Positions 40,892 through 52,047 of a stretch of DNA of 64,000 nt are shown in pieces. The stretch comes from Fragilaria crotonensis. Taxonomy: Eukaryota; Bacillariophyta; Fragilariophyceae; Fragilariales; Fragilariaceae. Positions within the stretch are counted from its first letter, which is position 1; each line of letters begins with the position of its first letter. A program made the translations under genes and the position numbers. The notes below the pieces were generated by a model. The model saw only the letters and a list, made by a program, of their open reading frames with translations, did no database searches and had not been told where the DNA came from. The stretch spans positions 34,671 to 98,670 of the forward strand of contig JAKSYS010000170.1 of assembly GCA_022925895.1 (NCBI GenBank), in the 5' to 3' direction.

Positions 40892-41572
40892 GCCGCGCCG
40901 TTGTTTTATAAAGTGCACCGTTTGCATTTCCATGGCAGAACAAATGAGGCAGTGCACAGTGTGCATGCAGAATCGCTGTGTGCTGCTGTTCAGGGGTCCG
41001 ATGGGAGGATGAGGGATCGGGGTATTGATTTTGTGAAAGCAGAAAGCAGTGTGCCTTTCGTGACGATTGACTGGATGAGGCGGATCCACGATTCCGAGGA
41101 TCCGATCCTTTAAGCTTGACTGTAGTATTTATCATCGGGTGTTTCGTTACCTATCCAACTCAGTCAAAAGACAGTTTCAGTGGCTGTGTATGGGACGCTG
41201 CACCTCGAATCGAGGGCCATGGGCGAGTCGCCGAACGTCAAACCCCAATATTCATACATACTCCAGTGTACTGGAAATATAGACCACGATATAAGGGGTA
41301 CACTACTTTGTACCACTAGTACTCCAGTGCTGCAGCACTGGGCACACTACTAGAACTTGTGTGTACCACCGGTAGTTCGCTCCATAGAGCATTTACTTGT
41401 GCATAGCAGCAACATATCGTGTTTATTACCTCTCTCTGCGAGTGACCGCAGATACTCATGTTGATAGGTTGACAGTGAACTTTTACTGCTGACTGCTGAG
41501 TGTCCATTTCTTCCGCAATCGTCTCCTCTCCATTGTTGTAGTGATTATCCGAATCGTCAATAGAAAGATAGC
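40892..41572. other. divergent promoter gap
   Basis: It lies between the carbamoyltransferase and Sly1 starts. GTAC/CTGCAG-rich words cluster at 41260-41380. A TATAAAA word on the minus strand at about 40904-40910 is too close to the chosen ATG to act as its TATA box. Confidence 0.4.
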
Positions 41573-43643
41573 ATGGCGATGTACTCCGACAATTCGTTGA
41601 AGAGCGCTCAGCTCAAGGCTGTTAATCGCATGCTTGCGTTCAACAATAACGATATTCCGGATGGCAATGACTACCTATTGCCTCCCGCCGGCTCGTCGCA
41701 CAATCAATGGAAGATATTGATTTATGACAAGGAATGCCGTGGAATCATATCTCCTTTGTTGTCTGTCGCACAACTTCGTCGCCGCGGAGTTACCCTGCAC
41801 TTGCTGTTGGATTCAGACCGTGAGCCCATCCCCGATGTACCTGTGGTCTACTTTTGCCAACCCACAAAGCAGAATTTGGCTCGCATTGCGCAAGATTGTG
41901 CCAATCGACTGTATGGTAGGGCCCATCTTAACTTTGTAACCATGTTGGATCGAGAGTTAATGGAGGACTTCGCCAAGCTCGTTGTCCAATCGGGGTCACT
42001 CGATACCATTGCTTCAGTGCACGATCAATACTTGGATTATGTATGCATGGAACGGCAACTCTTCACTTTAAACCGCCTCAACTCATATGTGGCCATGAAT
42101 GGAAGCGGGACTACGGAACGCGCCATGGAGGCACAAATGACAGAAATTGCATACGGACTCTTCAGTGTGGTGGCGACTCTTGGGTATGTTCCGATCATTC
42201 GATGTCCCAAGGTGCGTCCCAATGAAGTATGACATACGATTTCTGAACTACGCAAACCCTTGAGACATAACGATCACAGTGCTTACACTTAATCGCTCTC
42301 TTTCTTGCCAACAGGGCGGCGCCCCCGAGATGGTGGCTCGCAAACTGAACAAAATGATTGCTGAGCACCCTTCTTTGATGAGGAGCGGCAAGGCTGCAGG
42401 TCGACCTCTCTTGGTCCTTCAGGATCGGAATTCGGATCTCATGACACCAATTCAACACGCTTCTACCTATCAAGCATTGATTGATGATCTCTTGGTCCAT
42501 TCGGCTAACCGCGTTGAATTTACGGTTACCACTGGTGAAGAAGGCAAACGCCCCAAGATTATCCAAAAGAAGTACGATTTGGATCCTGACCAAGATCCGT
42601 TTTATTCGAACCATAAGTTCAATCCCTTTCCGGAGGCTATTGAACGGAATGGAGTCGAATTACAGGAGGTGACTCGTCGTGAAACAGAAATTCGGACCCG
42701 AGCCGTTGGTGGTGGTGGATTTGCGGCAGAAAATCCTTCCAACGATTTGAGTGCCGCCGTGGATTCATTGCCAGCTCTGTTGGATCGAAAAAAGCAGTTG
42801 GAAGTTCATACCAGCATCTTGCAGGCTGTCATGACGCAAGTCGCGTCCCGAGATGTGCCACAATTCTTCGAACTTGAAACTGGATTGGCAACGGGCACAT
42901 ACAAAAACGATCTCGCCAAGGCTCAAAAGGAAGTCTTGGAGTTAGTTACCGATCCCAGTAAGGGAAATGTTGAAGACAAGGTCCGTCTTGTGTTGGTATA
43001 CAGCCTGGCAACTACAGCGAAATCAAGTGCAGTTGAGGAAGTGGCGGAGGCGATGAAGAACGCTCTTGAAACCAAAGGCAGTTCGACTGGGACTGGAAAG
43101 GGACACGGCACGCTGGACAAGGAAGATCGTGCCAAGTTAGAGATGGGACTTCGAGCCATTTCCTACATCAAACAAATGCGGTCAATGAACATGATGATTC
43201 CAATGGCAAGTGAAACACTGGTGGAGTCGTCGCATCCGTCCAATAGTGCCATGTTGACATCCTTCATGAAATCTGCCACTAATCAAGCGACCGGCCTCCT
43301 CGCCAAAGCCTCCGAGAAGGTCGGTTCCATATTGGGTAAGATCCACAAGAACCATCTCACCCGCATTGTCGAGAACTTGTGCGAAATGAGACCCGGTTCT
43401 GAGGATGATTCTTACCTTTACTTGGACCCCAAAGTCAAAGGCGACGTGGATGTCAACAATCTGAGGACTATGGCAGCCCGAGCTCCTATCACAAAAATCA
43501 TTGCTTTCATGATCGGTGGTGGATGTTATGCTGAGTACCAAAACCTGCAAATGGTTGCCAACGAACGTCGAACCGTTAGCTATGGGAGCACGGAACTCTT
43601 GGATCCTTGCAAGTTCTTGGTCCAGCTTGGTCAACTTGGGTAA
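41573..43643 (+). CDS. Sly1/SCFD1, Sec1/Munc18 family
   Basis: This cytosolic SM protein controls SNARE assembly in ER-Golgi transport. Exons 41573-42211 and 42315-43643 are joined by a 103-bp intron (GTGCGT...ACAG) to give 655 residues without indels. Sly1 traits are visible: WKILIYDKECRGIISPLLSVAQLRRRGVTLHL at the N-terminus, LLVLQDRNSDLMTPIQHASTYQALIDDLL after the intron, YDLDPDQDPFYSNHKFNPFP, and the C-terminal IIAFMIGGGCYAEYQNLQ. Length agrees with yeast and animal Sly1 (about 640-670). Confidence 0.92.
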
Positions 43644-44211
43644 TCCAAAAAGTAGTAATTGTTCCCGTACGAGCTCGTTTTCTAAATTTCTCTTGAACAC
43701 AAGGTACAGTACCCACAACCACTGAAGTGAACTTAGGTGCAATTTGGCTTCGAGTCGGACTACAACCACTTCGTTATCGAGTGGCCAATCCTGCGATGGT
43801 ATCGGCCGATATACCGTAGCTTAATTGAGAGCACAATAACGATACTCCGAATTCCGAATAGTACAGTACTCGGAGAACCGTTTGCAGTACAAGCGCCAAT
43901 GCCAGGTGTGCGCAGAGTAGTACGCAGCCCACAGTACACTGGACGACAGCACATTTCATGTTGTTGAGAACCCTATGCTACCGTACATAGCTACTGGCTA
44001 CCTGTAGTGTGAAGTGTGAAGTACCAGTAGATCAGTACGAGATATTGACGAAGAAAACAAGAAAACGATGTGCCACCATTGCCGTTCTGCACACCATGCC
44101 ATTACAAGTGTCAACTGTCAACCTAGCTTCGCCTGCTCCTCCCTGAACCGCGGTATCGACTGGAAACTCCCATTCGTTTCGTAGAACCGACTAGGTTATC
44201 TTTATCGGAAC
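43644..44211. other. gap with GTAC words
   Basis: GTAC-containing words fill 43850-44045. It includes the 18-bp sequence TACTCCGAATTCCGAATA (43843-43860) also present at 11194-11211. No gene seen. Confidence 0.4.
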
Positions 44212-45570
44212 ATGGCCCATGATTTACCTTCGGAGAGCCGCATCAGTGCAGTGGCCTTGCAATTGGCCCGGACAATGGAATTGCAGGGCGAATCAGAGGC
44301 CTCCGAAGATATGATGAGCATTTGGATGGCTAATTTGGGATTGTCGTCGTTTTCTTCCTCCGAATCCAGGGAAATCCTCAGCCGTGCGGAAACGTTGCGC
44401 CGGAGCAAGACAGCACTCGAGCCGTCGAAAAGTGCTACTGTTCCTCAGTCCATTTCGTTGTGGGATCAGTTTTCGTCCTTCTCTGAGCGAGTTATGTGGA
44501 TGCACGTTGAATCCGCCAAAGATGATGCCCAACGTCTAGACCTTCTCGAGAAGGTGGATCACATTGATGATATTCTGTCCGACTGGAAGGATGCGAAACA
44601 GCTTCTCCAAAAGGGTCTTGCGCAATCTGATGAATCGTATCTTAATCTTCACTGCAAATGGTTTGGCCACTGCCAAGCCACGGCTGAGTATCAAAATATT
44701 CGCATGGATCTCTGTAGTAACATATTGTTCGAAGTGCGGCGTCAGTTTGGCAGCAAGACTTGGATCGTGCCGACTGATCCAACGTCCTTCTCAACGAATG
44801 AGGAAATGCTGTTCAAATTCCTACAAACATGGAAGTCCATGTGGATCAAGATCATCACTTCGGGTGGATACGACGAGGAACGTGCTGACTCCATGATGTT
44901 GCAGGTTTTGCTTTTGAACCGCAATTTGAGTGAGCAACGTGACAGCCAGGAGGCCATGCTCGCGTTACTCCCAGCCCACTTTCTAGCCCTGGCAGATACT
45001 CATGCTGACTGGTGCCGCTGTTGGCTGGATGAGGCGCCTGTTCACCGTATCCTGACAATCCTGACGAGATCCAGCTTCCTTCCCGATCTCTTCTCTCGCT
45101 GTAAATATGGAGGTGTCGTCGCTCCTTCGCTTGACGCAGCAGACACGATGGACCAAAAGTTGAAAAGGATACTCCACAGACAGTCGCTGGCTATATTGAT
45201 CTCGCTTTTAACTCATCTGCGCGTTCGAATGTTTCCGTGGAATCAACTAGAGCCTCGTGGATCCTCAATGCCCCGAAATGCGCTCTTGCAAGAACTTACG
45301 TTTGGTGACAACAGCGAACCGCTGTTTCCAACACCAGTGCCGTTCGCAGGAGATGACGTGCTTGATCTTGCTAGGGTGCTCATCGTCTCAAGAGATTTGG
45401 GCGACAATTGGCTAGTCGAACAGGTAAACTCCGCTATCAAATGTTTGTCCAGCGGTTGCGCCATCAACAAGCACATCTTTTCTCAGCTCCAAGAAATAGG
45501 GGCAAGCTACGATGGGGTCCCTCTTGTTGGGAGCGTGGCATTGGAAGCTGGATTTATAGAACAAGCTTAA
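44212..45570 (+). CDS. unrecognised helical protein
   Basis: This is an intact 452-residue frame with normal coding texture. I do not recognise the family. The protein appears mostly alpha-helical and soluble, with Trp- and Cys-containing helices in the middle (LNLHCKWFGHCQATAEYQNIR as two adjacent helices) and no signal peptide, membrane helix or obvious catalytic motif. The C-terminal half has ILISLLTHLRVRMFPW and ends in a short helix. It is tail-to-tail with the F-box protein: only 22 bp separate the two stop codons. A tethering-complex or nuclear scaffold subunit would fit the helical look, but that is a guess. Confidence 0.65.
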   Translation: MAHDLPSESRISAVALQLARTMELQGESEASEDMMSIWMANLGLSSFSSSESREILSRAETLRRSKTALEPSKSATVPQSISLWDQFSSFSERVMWMHVESAKDDAQRLDLLEKVDHIDDILSDWKDAKQLLQKGLAQSDESYLNLHCKWFGHCQATAEYQNIRMDLCSNILFEVRRQFGSKTWIVPTDPTSFSTNEEMLFKFLQTWKSMWIKIITSGGYDEERADSMMLQVLLLNRNLSEQRDSQEAMLALLPAHFLALADTHADWCRCWLDEAPVHRILTILTRSSFLPDLFSRCKYGGVVAPSLDAADTMDQKLKRILHRQSLAILISLLTHLRVRMFPWNQLEPRGSSMPRNALLQELTFGDNSEPLFPTPVPFAGDDVLDLARVLIVSRDLGDNWLVEQVNSAIKCLSSGCAINKHIFSQLQEIGASYDGVPLVGSVALEAGFIEQA

Positions 45571-45592
45571 ACCTTTAGACTTACATGTGTTG

Positions 45593-47254
45593 CTACACAC
45601 GATCCTCTCTCATTGGAGATCCATTTGTGGCGCCGGTAGCCATGACCGCTCTTTTCAGACGTTCGTTCTGCTCCTGAAGTCCATCTCGTTCTGCTTGCAG
45701 TGCCATGATGTGGCCACGACAGCTCTTGATCTCCTTCACTAGCACCTTGCGAGTTGCCTTCCAGTCACGTTCATTCTCTGCAGAGCGTTCGCGTTCGTAC
45801 TGCAGCATGTCACTCAGAATAGTAATCTTCTTTTCATTCCGAAGCTGTTCTGAGATGCGTTGGTCCGAGATAGATTTCTTTTCGGCTGTCAACGACTGTT
45901 CCTTGATCTCAAGTTCCTGCACCCGACCATCCAGAAAGGCAATAACTTCTTGGTCGCTGGCAATTTGTTGTGCTGTCTTGCGTTCCAGCTCCTTGCTCTT
46001 TTGAAGAGTTTGTTCTACCTCTCGTACCTTGTTGACTAGGAACGCTTTGATCGCTTCAGTGCCATCGAGTTTCCCTCGCAACTCCAAGTTTGTCTTATTC
46101 AACATTTCAACCTCCTCGTTCCTTTTGCTCAGCTTGCTTGTCATTGAAATAATGGCATTGATTTCCTTATCGGACAATTTTTGTGCCATGGAGTTGGCCA
46201 TGTCGACACTGAGTGGTTGCTTTGAGGCCGCCGCATCTTTCGATTTGGCATCAAACGACGCTGCCATTTTCTTATTGGTTTGAAAGAGTGACAATACGCC
46301 TCCTCCAGCAGCGGCTTTCGTTTCTGGGTGCGCCGCAACGACCGGCTTCGTCGATGGTGGAGTTGGTGGAAGCTGCACAACCGTAGCTTGTGGTTGGGGA
46401 CGTGGGATAGTAGTCTCAATCTCAGTTGGAATTGGTGGAGGCTCAGCGTCGTCGCCGCTTTTGACAAACAAGGAATCGACGCGGGAGTATAGGCCGATAC
46501 TTACTTGGGCCAATTGCACAATCTCAAGTGCATCCAAGAAAGAAAAGATATGCAGGAGGATGGATTCATCAAGAGTTGGCAACTGAGGAGCTTCCCCCTC
46601 CTCCTCCTCGAGAAGGAGTGATACAACAGGCCTTTGAGGTTGCATAGCTTGTGCATGTCCCACCTGCGCAAATTCTGTGCTGTCAGCGCTGCCGGTAGCT
46701 ACCATTGGCAGTTCCCCAAATGGTTTGATTGCATCTTCGGATATTTCTGTAGTAAATGGTTTGGGCATGTCCATCGCCATGGGTGCTAATTCTGGCTCTG
46801 GGGTCGGTTCAAGATGGCTTCGAGACGCTGGCTTGGAGTCACCGTCAGGTGGCGCCATCGGCATCGATCGTAGGATCTCAATCTGTTCTTCCGCTTGCAA
46901 CAACTTCGCAACCAGTTGGTCCCGTTCTTGAATTGTATCTTCGTTCTCCCTCTTCCAACGTTTGAGATTGCCTAACTCTTGACTTAACGACCACAATTCC
47001 TTTACCAGGTCGTCTGCCAATGTCGCGCGATATTGTTCATCTTGCTTTTTCACTAGTCGTGCTTCTAGAAGCGCCAATTCACTCGCCATCGCTCGTTGTT
47101 GTAGGTTTCGATTCGCCTCTTCAGCCACCAAGTCTTTCTCCAAGGACATTGCTAGTTCCACGTCGACTAGCATGGATCGAACTGTTGCCTCGACAACGGC
47201 ACGTGTTTGTAAATCATCTAGTGTGGCTTGCAGCGCCTCGTGGGTCTTCATCAT
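45593..47254 (-). CDS. F-box and coiled-coil protein
   Basis: The 553-residue protein from the ATG at 47254 starts with a coiled coil (residues ~1-130). A Pro/Glu-rich linker follows, then a short F-box-like helix pair at about 230-270 (LDESILLHIFSFLDALEIVQLAQVS, typical of F-box sequences that bind Skp1). A disordered Pro/Thr segment and a second long coiled coil (~370-535, rich in Glu, Lys, Gln) complete it. A Ser/Gly run (AAAGGGVLSLF) precedes the second coil. Substrate-binding repeats such as LRR or WD40 are absent, so ubiquitin ligase function is not certain. It lacks introns. Confidence 0.7.
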   Translation of the reverse strand: MMKTHEALQATLDDLQTRAVVEATVRSMLVDVELAMSLEKDLVAEEANRNLQQRAMASELALLEARLVKKQDEQYRATLADDLVKELWSLSQELGNLKRWKRENEDTIQERDQLVAKLLQAEEQIEILRSMPMAPPDGDSKPASRSHLEPTPEPELAPMAMDMPKPFTTEISEDAIKPFGELPMVATGSADSTEFAQVGHAQAMQPQRPVVSLLLEEEEGEAPQLPTLDESILLHIFSFLDALEIVQLAQVSIGLYSRVDSLFVKSGDDAEPPPIPTEIETTIPRPQPQATVVQLPPTPPSTKPVVAAHPETKAAAGGGVLSLFQTNKKMAASFDAKSKDAAASKQPLSVDMANSMAQKLSDKEINAIISMTSKLSKRNEEVEMLNKTNLELRGKLDGTEAIKAFLVNKVREVEQTLQKSKELERKTAQQIASDQEVIAFLDGRVQELEIKEQSLTAEKKSISDQRISEQLRNEKKITILSDMLQYERERSAENERDWKATRKVLVKEIKSCRGHIMALQAERDGLQEQNERLKRAVMATGATNGSPMREDRV

Positions 47255-47692
47255 CTTCACTTAACAAACTCTCAAGCTTTAAAGCACTCTCAACGGCAGC
47301 CAGAAACCCGCAATTGGGGAGGGAGAGAGAAATCAAGAAGGAAATGACAACCTTATCAAATTTCGTTGTCCATTGTGCAGCGTCCACAGTCGACAGAGGC
47401 CCAGTTCCTTGTTCCTTCACGTTGGTCAATCCTGAATCGCTTCTACACGGAGTACTTCAGCAGTACTTGTACTGCAGTACTAGAACCTTTGTCTACAATA
47501 CAAATGCAACCCAGTACAGTACTCGTACCGCTTACTATCTACCAGTTACTGGTACCACCGTTTACAAGTAGCACTTCACACTTCAAGTACTGTACCAGGT
47601 ATCATACGAGTCCATACGCACTACCGGTAGAACTTTATTACCTGGTACTAATGTACTGTCGTACAGACAAGACAGCTGAAATCCCTAGATCC
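47255..47692. other. GTAC-rich gap
   Basis: This is upstream of the F-box gene. One of the densest GTAC/AGTACT clusters in the window lies at 47450-47660. No gene seen. Confidence 0.45.
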
Positions 47693-47700
47693 CCTATCCC

Positions 47701-48034
47701 CAGGCATGGCAAAAATAGGCGATCCGGCCGGCGCGCCTACACCCGCCTAAAAATGGTAAATTTAGGCGGCATGCCGACTTCATGTATAGGCGGTGGGGTT
47801 AGGGGTTAGGGGTACGGTACAGTACCAGTAGTGCAAGTCGTGCCAGTAGCGAGTAGTAGCATGCCGATAGGCCCAGCATAGTACGCGACGACACGTATCT
47901 GACCCGAGTCTGCTGTATTCCGGATTATTTGGCACGTATACCTATATTTAGGTTAACTTTAGGCGGCATGCCAAGTTCGATTTTAGGCGGGTAGGCCCGT
48001 AGCGGCAGGCGCCCGCCTATTTTTGCCATGCCTG
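47701..48034. mobile_element. 334-bp hAT-type MITE with 8-bp target duplication
   Basis: A perfect 21-bp terminal inverted repeat begins CAGGCATGGCAAAAATAGGC (left 47701-47721, right 48014-48034). The 8-bp word CCTATCCC flanks both sides (47693-47700 and 48035-48042). Ends starting with CAGG and an 8-bp duplication are diagnostic of hAT. The interior repeats TTTAGGCGGCATGCC-type words and encodes nothing. An autonomous partner must be elsewhere in the genome. Confidence 0.88.
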
Positions 48035-48262
48035 CCTATCCCCTATCATACGACTGAATACAGTACGACGCACGTCGCACAATCCAAACATACACACACA
48101 TAACCCGGTAAAATATAAGAGATTTAGGCTTTTACGAGCTCGGAGGCCACATTGTATAAGAAAACCTTATATTTTGCATGAGTCCCGGAAGTACTGCTCA
48201 TATCTTTTAGCGGTGGTATTGCGCGTAATTTCTCAGTCACACGAGTCACGAGCGGTACGCTT

Positions 48263-48304
48263 GGAAAAGTATAAGACTTCGAGCTCTTTGTCTTATACTT
48301 TTCC
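48263..48304. repeat. 15-bp-stem hairpin with TATAAG words
   Basis: Arms GGAAAAGTATAAGAC (48263-48277) and its exact complement (48290-48304) surround a 12-nt loop. A weaker 10-bp inverted pair AAAATATAAG/CTTATATTTT flanks it upstream (48110-48119 and 48166-48175). No gene is attached. It might be a terminator, a small MITE end or chance. Confidence 0.55.
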
Positions 48305-48499
48305 GGAGGGGCGAGTAGGTACGAACGAGTACTCGCGACACTCGGCAACATTAGGCTTTTGCACGGTACTGGAGTACTTGGTCTACTACTACTATCGGTA
48401 GTACAAATACCACTACTAGTGTCTACAGTACGGTCAAGGTATGTACTGTAGTATTTTACAGTAGTTGCTCAAGCTACAACCTACTGTAGTAGAGTATTG

Positions 48500-50090
48500 T
48501 AGATCATTGGTTCTGTGTTCAATGGCTAAATTAGATTCATCATGGACTGAGCTTTTGGATGGTGCTTTGTCACAATGCTAAAAAAATGTTTTTTTTTTAC
48601 ATGCTGCCATGTTGCTCATGATTGGGGGCAGTCAACTCACAAAACAACTAAATGTTATCCACAAATTGATCACATTGAATACACCAACGCCACCACTTGC
48701 TTTATTGCAACACTAGGCTATGATCGTGTGTTCAAAGCATCATTTCACACAACCACCAAGACTTCCATGTTCATTGCCAACATCAATAGAATGAAACCAT
48801 TGGTAATCATACAAAGCAATCAACTTTTTTTGTAACTAATGTGCAGTTTCTGCAGAGGCTGGAGTTCTCAAATGCAATAATTTCCTTTTGGTGACTGCAT
48901 GCTTCATTGCAAACAAACAGTACCTTTGTACTGGCACTGGCAATTTGCTTGACACTGAATTGGGTTACCAGCAGTACCAAATTATGCTAGTCAATGGTAC
49001 ATTGTTCAGTGTTGCAAAACACACATCCATCACATTGAAAATAACTTCAAGAACATCTGTGTCCAGCAATGTCCCCAGCGGGATTTCTGGACCAGTATTA
49101 GTCCTCACCATGACATGCTTTTACACCTTGATGTTGAGTGAAATTTGCAAGGACATCATGTTCTTCTTCATTTGGTCAGATAGCATAATATATTAATTAC
49201 ATCACATTTTAGGAAGTGCTCCTAGTAGAAGGTTTTCATGACTGGAAAGTCTATAAAAGGAACAACAAGCTTTCACATAACTGAAATGAGGTGTAGTAGA
49301 GTTTATCAACTCATTGCATGTCATGGCTGTCTATTTGTTGCATATCTACTATTGTGACCAGGCTGTGTTATTTCACAAAAGCTCCTTCTAGCACCCAAAG
49401 AGCTAAATCATGAATTTTTTAGATTTCTTCCAAGAATTTTACATCGATGAATTCATTCAGAAGTAATGTTACAGTGCATAGTGCAGTGTCAGACCGACAT
49501 GGAGCTTCCTGATATACTGATCATGAGTACATTGATGCTGATTTCACACAGTAATTCAGTGCTACTATCATGATCAAGCAAATGTGTTGTTTCTGCTGCA
49601 AACAACTGCTCATAATCCCTTAAATCCCACACTTGACTATCAATTTCTGCTGATGGGATTTCATGGTTTCTCTGATGATGATGATATTGCCATGCTGATT
49701 GTCATGAATATGCACATAACTATTGCATTGGAGTGTTAGTACTAGTAGAGTGCACTCCACACCATTCATTGACTTGGAAGTTTTCATTTGAGACATTCAA
49801 TCATTCAATCATACAATGTATGTAAGTATGTACAAAATCAATCCCATCAATCAGCACATACTAGTCAATGACAAGGTACAGTATGCCAAGAACATCAGTT
49901 CAATCCCACTTAAATGTTAAGTTCAATAAAAGAATACTTGACCTTTTCATGTTTGTGGCTCAATTGTTCAATTTCCTTTCAGGTTTGATGGAATGGTCCA
50001 ACCGACATCATAGGAGTCCTGCTATTCATGGTCAACAGAACAGCTATTGTAGCTCAAACACCACAGCCCGCAGCTATTGGATGTCAAGAT
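48500..50090. other. AT-rich block without genes, possible transposon remnant
   Basis: Its base composition differs from the surrounding gaps: AT-rich, CA/TG-rich and almost without GTAC words. The texture is similar to the Helitron interior at 13-17 kb. Only short open frames occur and no transposase motif is seen. GTAC words resume on both sides (48360-48500, 50140-50340), so it looks like an insertion. Confidence 0.4.
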
Positions 50091-50639
50091 GATGTCAAGT
50101 ACACTGACTGGATAGCACAGCAACACTCGACAGCGTGTCTCAAGTACGACTAGTATATACAACTAACAACGTACACGAGTCTCCCTTTATCTTCTTGAAG
50201 AGTTGAGTCTACAGTACTGGAGTACGAGTACCGCCACCGTGACGGACAGTTCCGGTTCGTTGTATTCGAGTACAAGTACTACCGGTAGCTAGTACGTCTG
50301 GTACATACCTGCTATGGTACTTACGTACTGCGAGTGCTGTATGGTGTATGGCACTGGCAGGAATATCGTGGAGCCAGTACTGGGAAGGTCCACCTGTGCG
50401 TTTCGCAACGTGAGAAAACAAAGGATGCCGGACAGACCACGAAATTGTATAGACTTTCTTATACTTTTTGTCGAGGCTCCTACGTAATGATCATGCAAGT
50501 GACAGCGACATGTGCGGTGACCGGTGACTTCCAATGAGGCCGAGTCCCTCGTCCACGAGTACACGACTGTGCGACGAACATCAACGTGTCAAGTAGAACC
50601 ACATTTCATTCCATCGGTGTGACCGGTGAGCCACAAACG

Positions 50640-52001
50640 ATGATTTCGGTTTTGACCAAGGATGATGATCACAATGCTCCGCTCCCTTGGCAAGGTCTCC
50701 TACTGTTTCGATCACTCTTTTTTCTCGACGGTTTGGGGGGATCCGCATGGGGCCGATTCGGCGTCATATTCTTCAATCAAGTCAAACACGTGTCGGCTCA
50801 AAACATTGGACTTTTGCAGAGCATTCATCCCATCATTGGTTTCATTGCAAAGCCGCTCTGGGGATGGTTGGCAGATCGAATACAATCCCGAAAAATTGTC
50901 TTTTTAGGCTGCAAGCTAGGATCAACCATTTGCCTCCTTACGTTGGCCCTGCCCAACGAGTCTTTCCTAGCCGTGGCAGTTTCAGTCGCGGGCATGTCCC
51001 TCTTCCCTGCAAGTGGTGTACTTGATGCACACGTAATTGATTTTCTGGGGGATGCCCATAGAGGCATGTACGGATCAATACGATTGTGGGCAGCCGTGAG
51101 TTGGGGATTGGGATCCGTTGTCATGGGATACATGACTGACACCTTTGGGTTTATGTGGAACTTTGTGATCTTCGGTACCATGATGGTAATTTCTATCCTC
51201 TTTTCTGCTATCTTTCTTCCGGCAAGAAGTAAATCAGAGCAAGCCCTGGCCGACACGGAGGAGCGACCGGCGTGGACCACCCTGGCACGGGCTCTATGTC
51301 GTTGGCAAATTTGCGTGTGGCTCCTTGAAGTGACTATCCTAGGCGGTGCCATGTCCCTTGTGGATAGCTTCCTCTTTGTATTCCTGCAGAATGATTTACA
51401 AGCGAGCACTGCCCTTTGCGGGTACACTGTCGGGATAACTGTCTTGTTGGAAATTCCAGTCTTTCAGCATTCCAAAAATCTGTTGGCGTCGCTAGGACAC
51501 GATGGACTCATGGTGATTGCTATGGTCGCATACGCCACTCGCGTTATTGGATACACCATGTTGACACCACAAACTGTCCATTGGATTCTCCTCCTTGAAG
51601 TTTTGCACGGCATTACATTTGCTTGTGCATGGAGCTCGTTTGTGGACTTTGCTGCACAGGTGGCGCCAGCCGAATGGTCCACTCTAGTCCAATCTACGAT
51701 GAATACCTTTTGGGGCAGCGTCGGCGGTGGTTTGGGGCCGATCCTGGGTGGCATCGTGTACGAAAGGTACGGCGCAAAGTTCATGTTTCGCAATGCCGGA
51801 GGCATTGTTCTGGGGACCTTGGTACTGCATGTGATTCTCTGGATTACAGGATGTTTTGGATACGACCAATTCCTACGAGAAAAGGCATCGTACAAGCTAT
51901 TGAGTATGACGCCTGAAGTCGAGCTGTCGGCATTAGAATCGTATCGCGACGAAGAGGAAGACATGCAAAGTGACGAAGAAAGGGATGTACATGACGATTA
52001 G
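50640..52001 (+). CDS. major facilitator superfamily transporter
   Basis: A polytopic membrane protein of 453 residues with about 12 hydrophobic segments. It resembles the MFS_1-like group (LacY/nucleoside-symporter-like, related to MFSD6): LLLFRSLFFLDGLGGSAWGR in the first helix, then GFIAKPLWGWLADRIQSRK, the loop 2-3 signature of MFS proteins. YGSIRLWAAVSWGLGSVVMGY and a Gly-rich helix (FWGSVGGGLGPILGGIVYE) follow. The tail is acidic and cytosolic. Substrate and membrane are unknown. The ATG at 50640 (MISVLTKDDDHN) is preferred. Only a GTG extends the frame upstream. Confidence 0.85.
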   Translation: MISVLTKDDDHNAPLPWQGLLLFRSLFFLDGLGGSAWGRFGVIFFNQVKHVSAQNIGLLQSIHPIIGFIAKPLWGWLADRIQSRKIVFLGCKLGSTICLLTLALPNESFLAVAVSVAGMSLFPASGVLDAHVIDFLGDAHRGMYGSIRLWAAVSWGLGSVVMGYMTDTFGFMWNFVIFGTMMVISILFSAIFLPARSKSEQALADTEERPAWTTLARALCRWQICVWLLEVTILGGAMSLVDSFLFVFLQNDLQASTALCGYTVGITVLLEIPVFQHSKNLLASLGHDGLMVIAMVAYATRVIGYTMLTPQTVHWILLLEVLHGITFACAWSSFVDFAAQVAPAEWSTLVQSTMNTFWGSVGGGLGPILGGIVYERYGAKFMFRNAGGIVLGTLVLHVILWITGCFGYDQFLREKASYKLLSMTPEVELSALESYRDEEEDMQSDEERDVHDD

Positions 52002-52047
52002 CCAACAAGTACCACATTTCGATTCGTAAATTCACATAAGTAGCGAA

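Noticed and set aside
40904-40910. TATAAAA on the minus strand as TATA box of the carbamoyltransferase gene
   Set aside because: Only about 13-20 bp from the chosen ATG, too near for a TATA-directed transcript to include that start codon.
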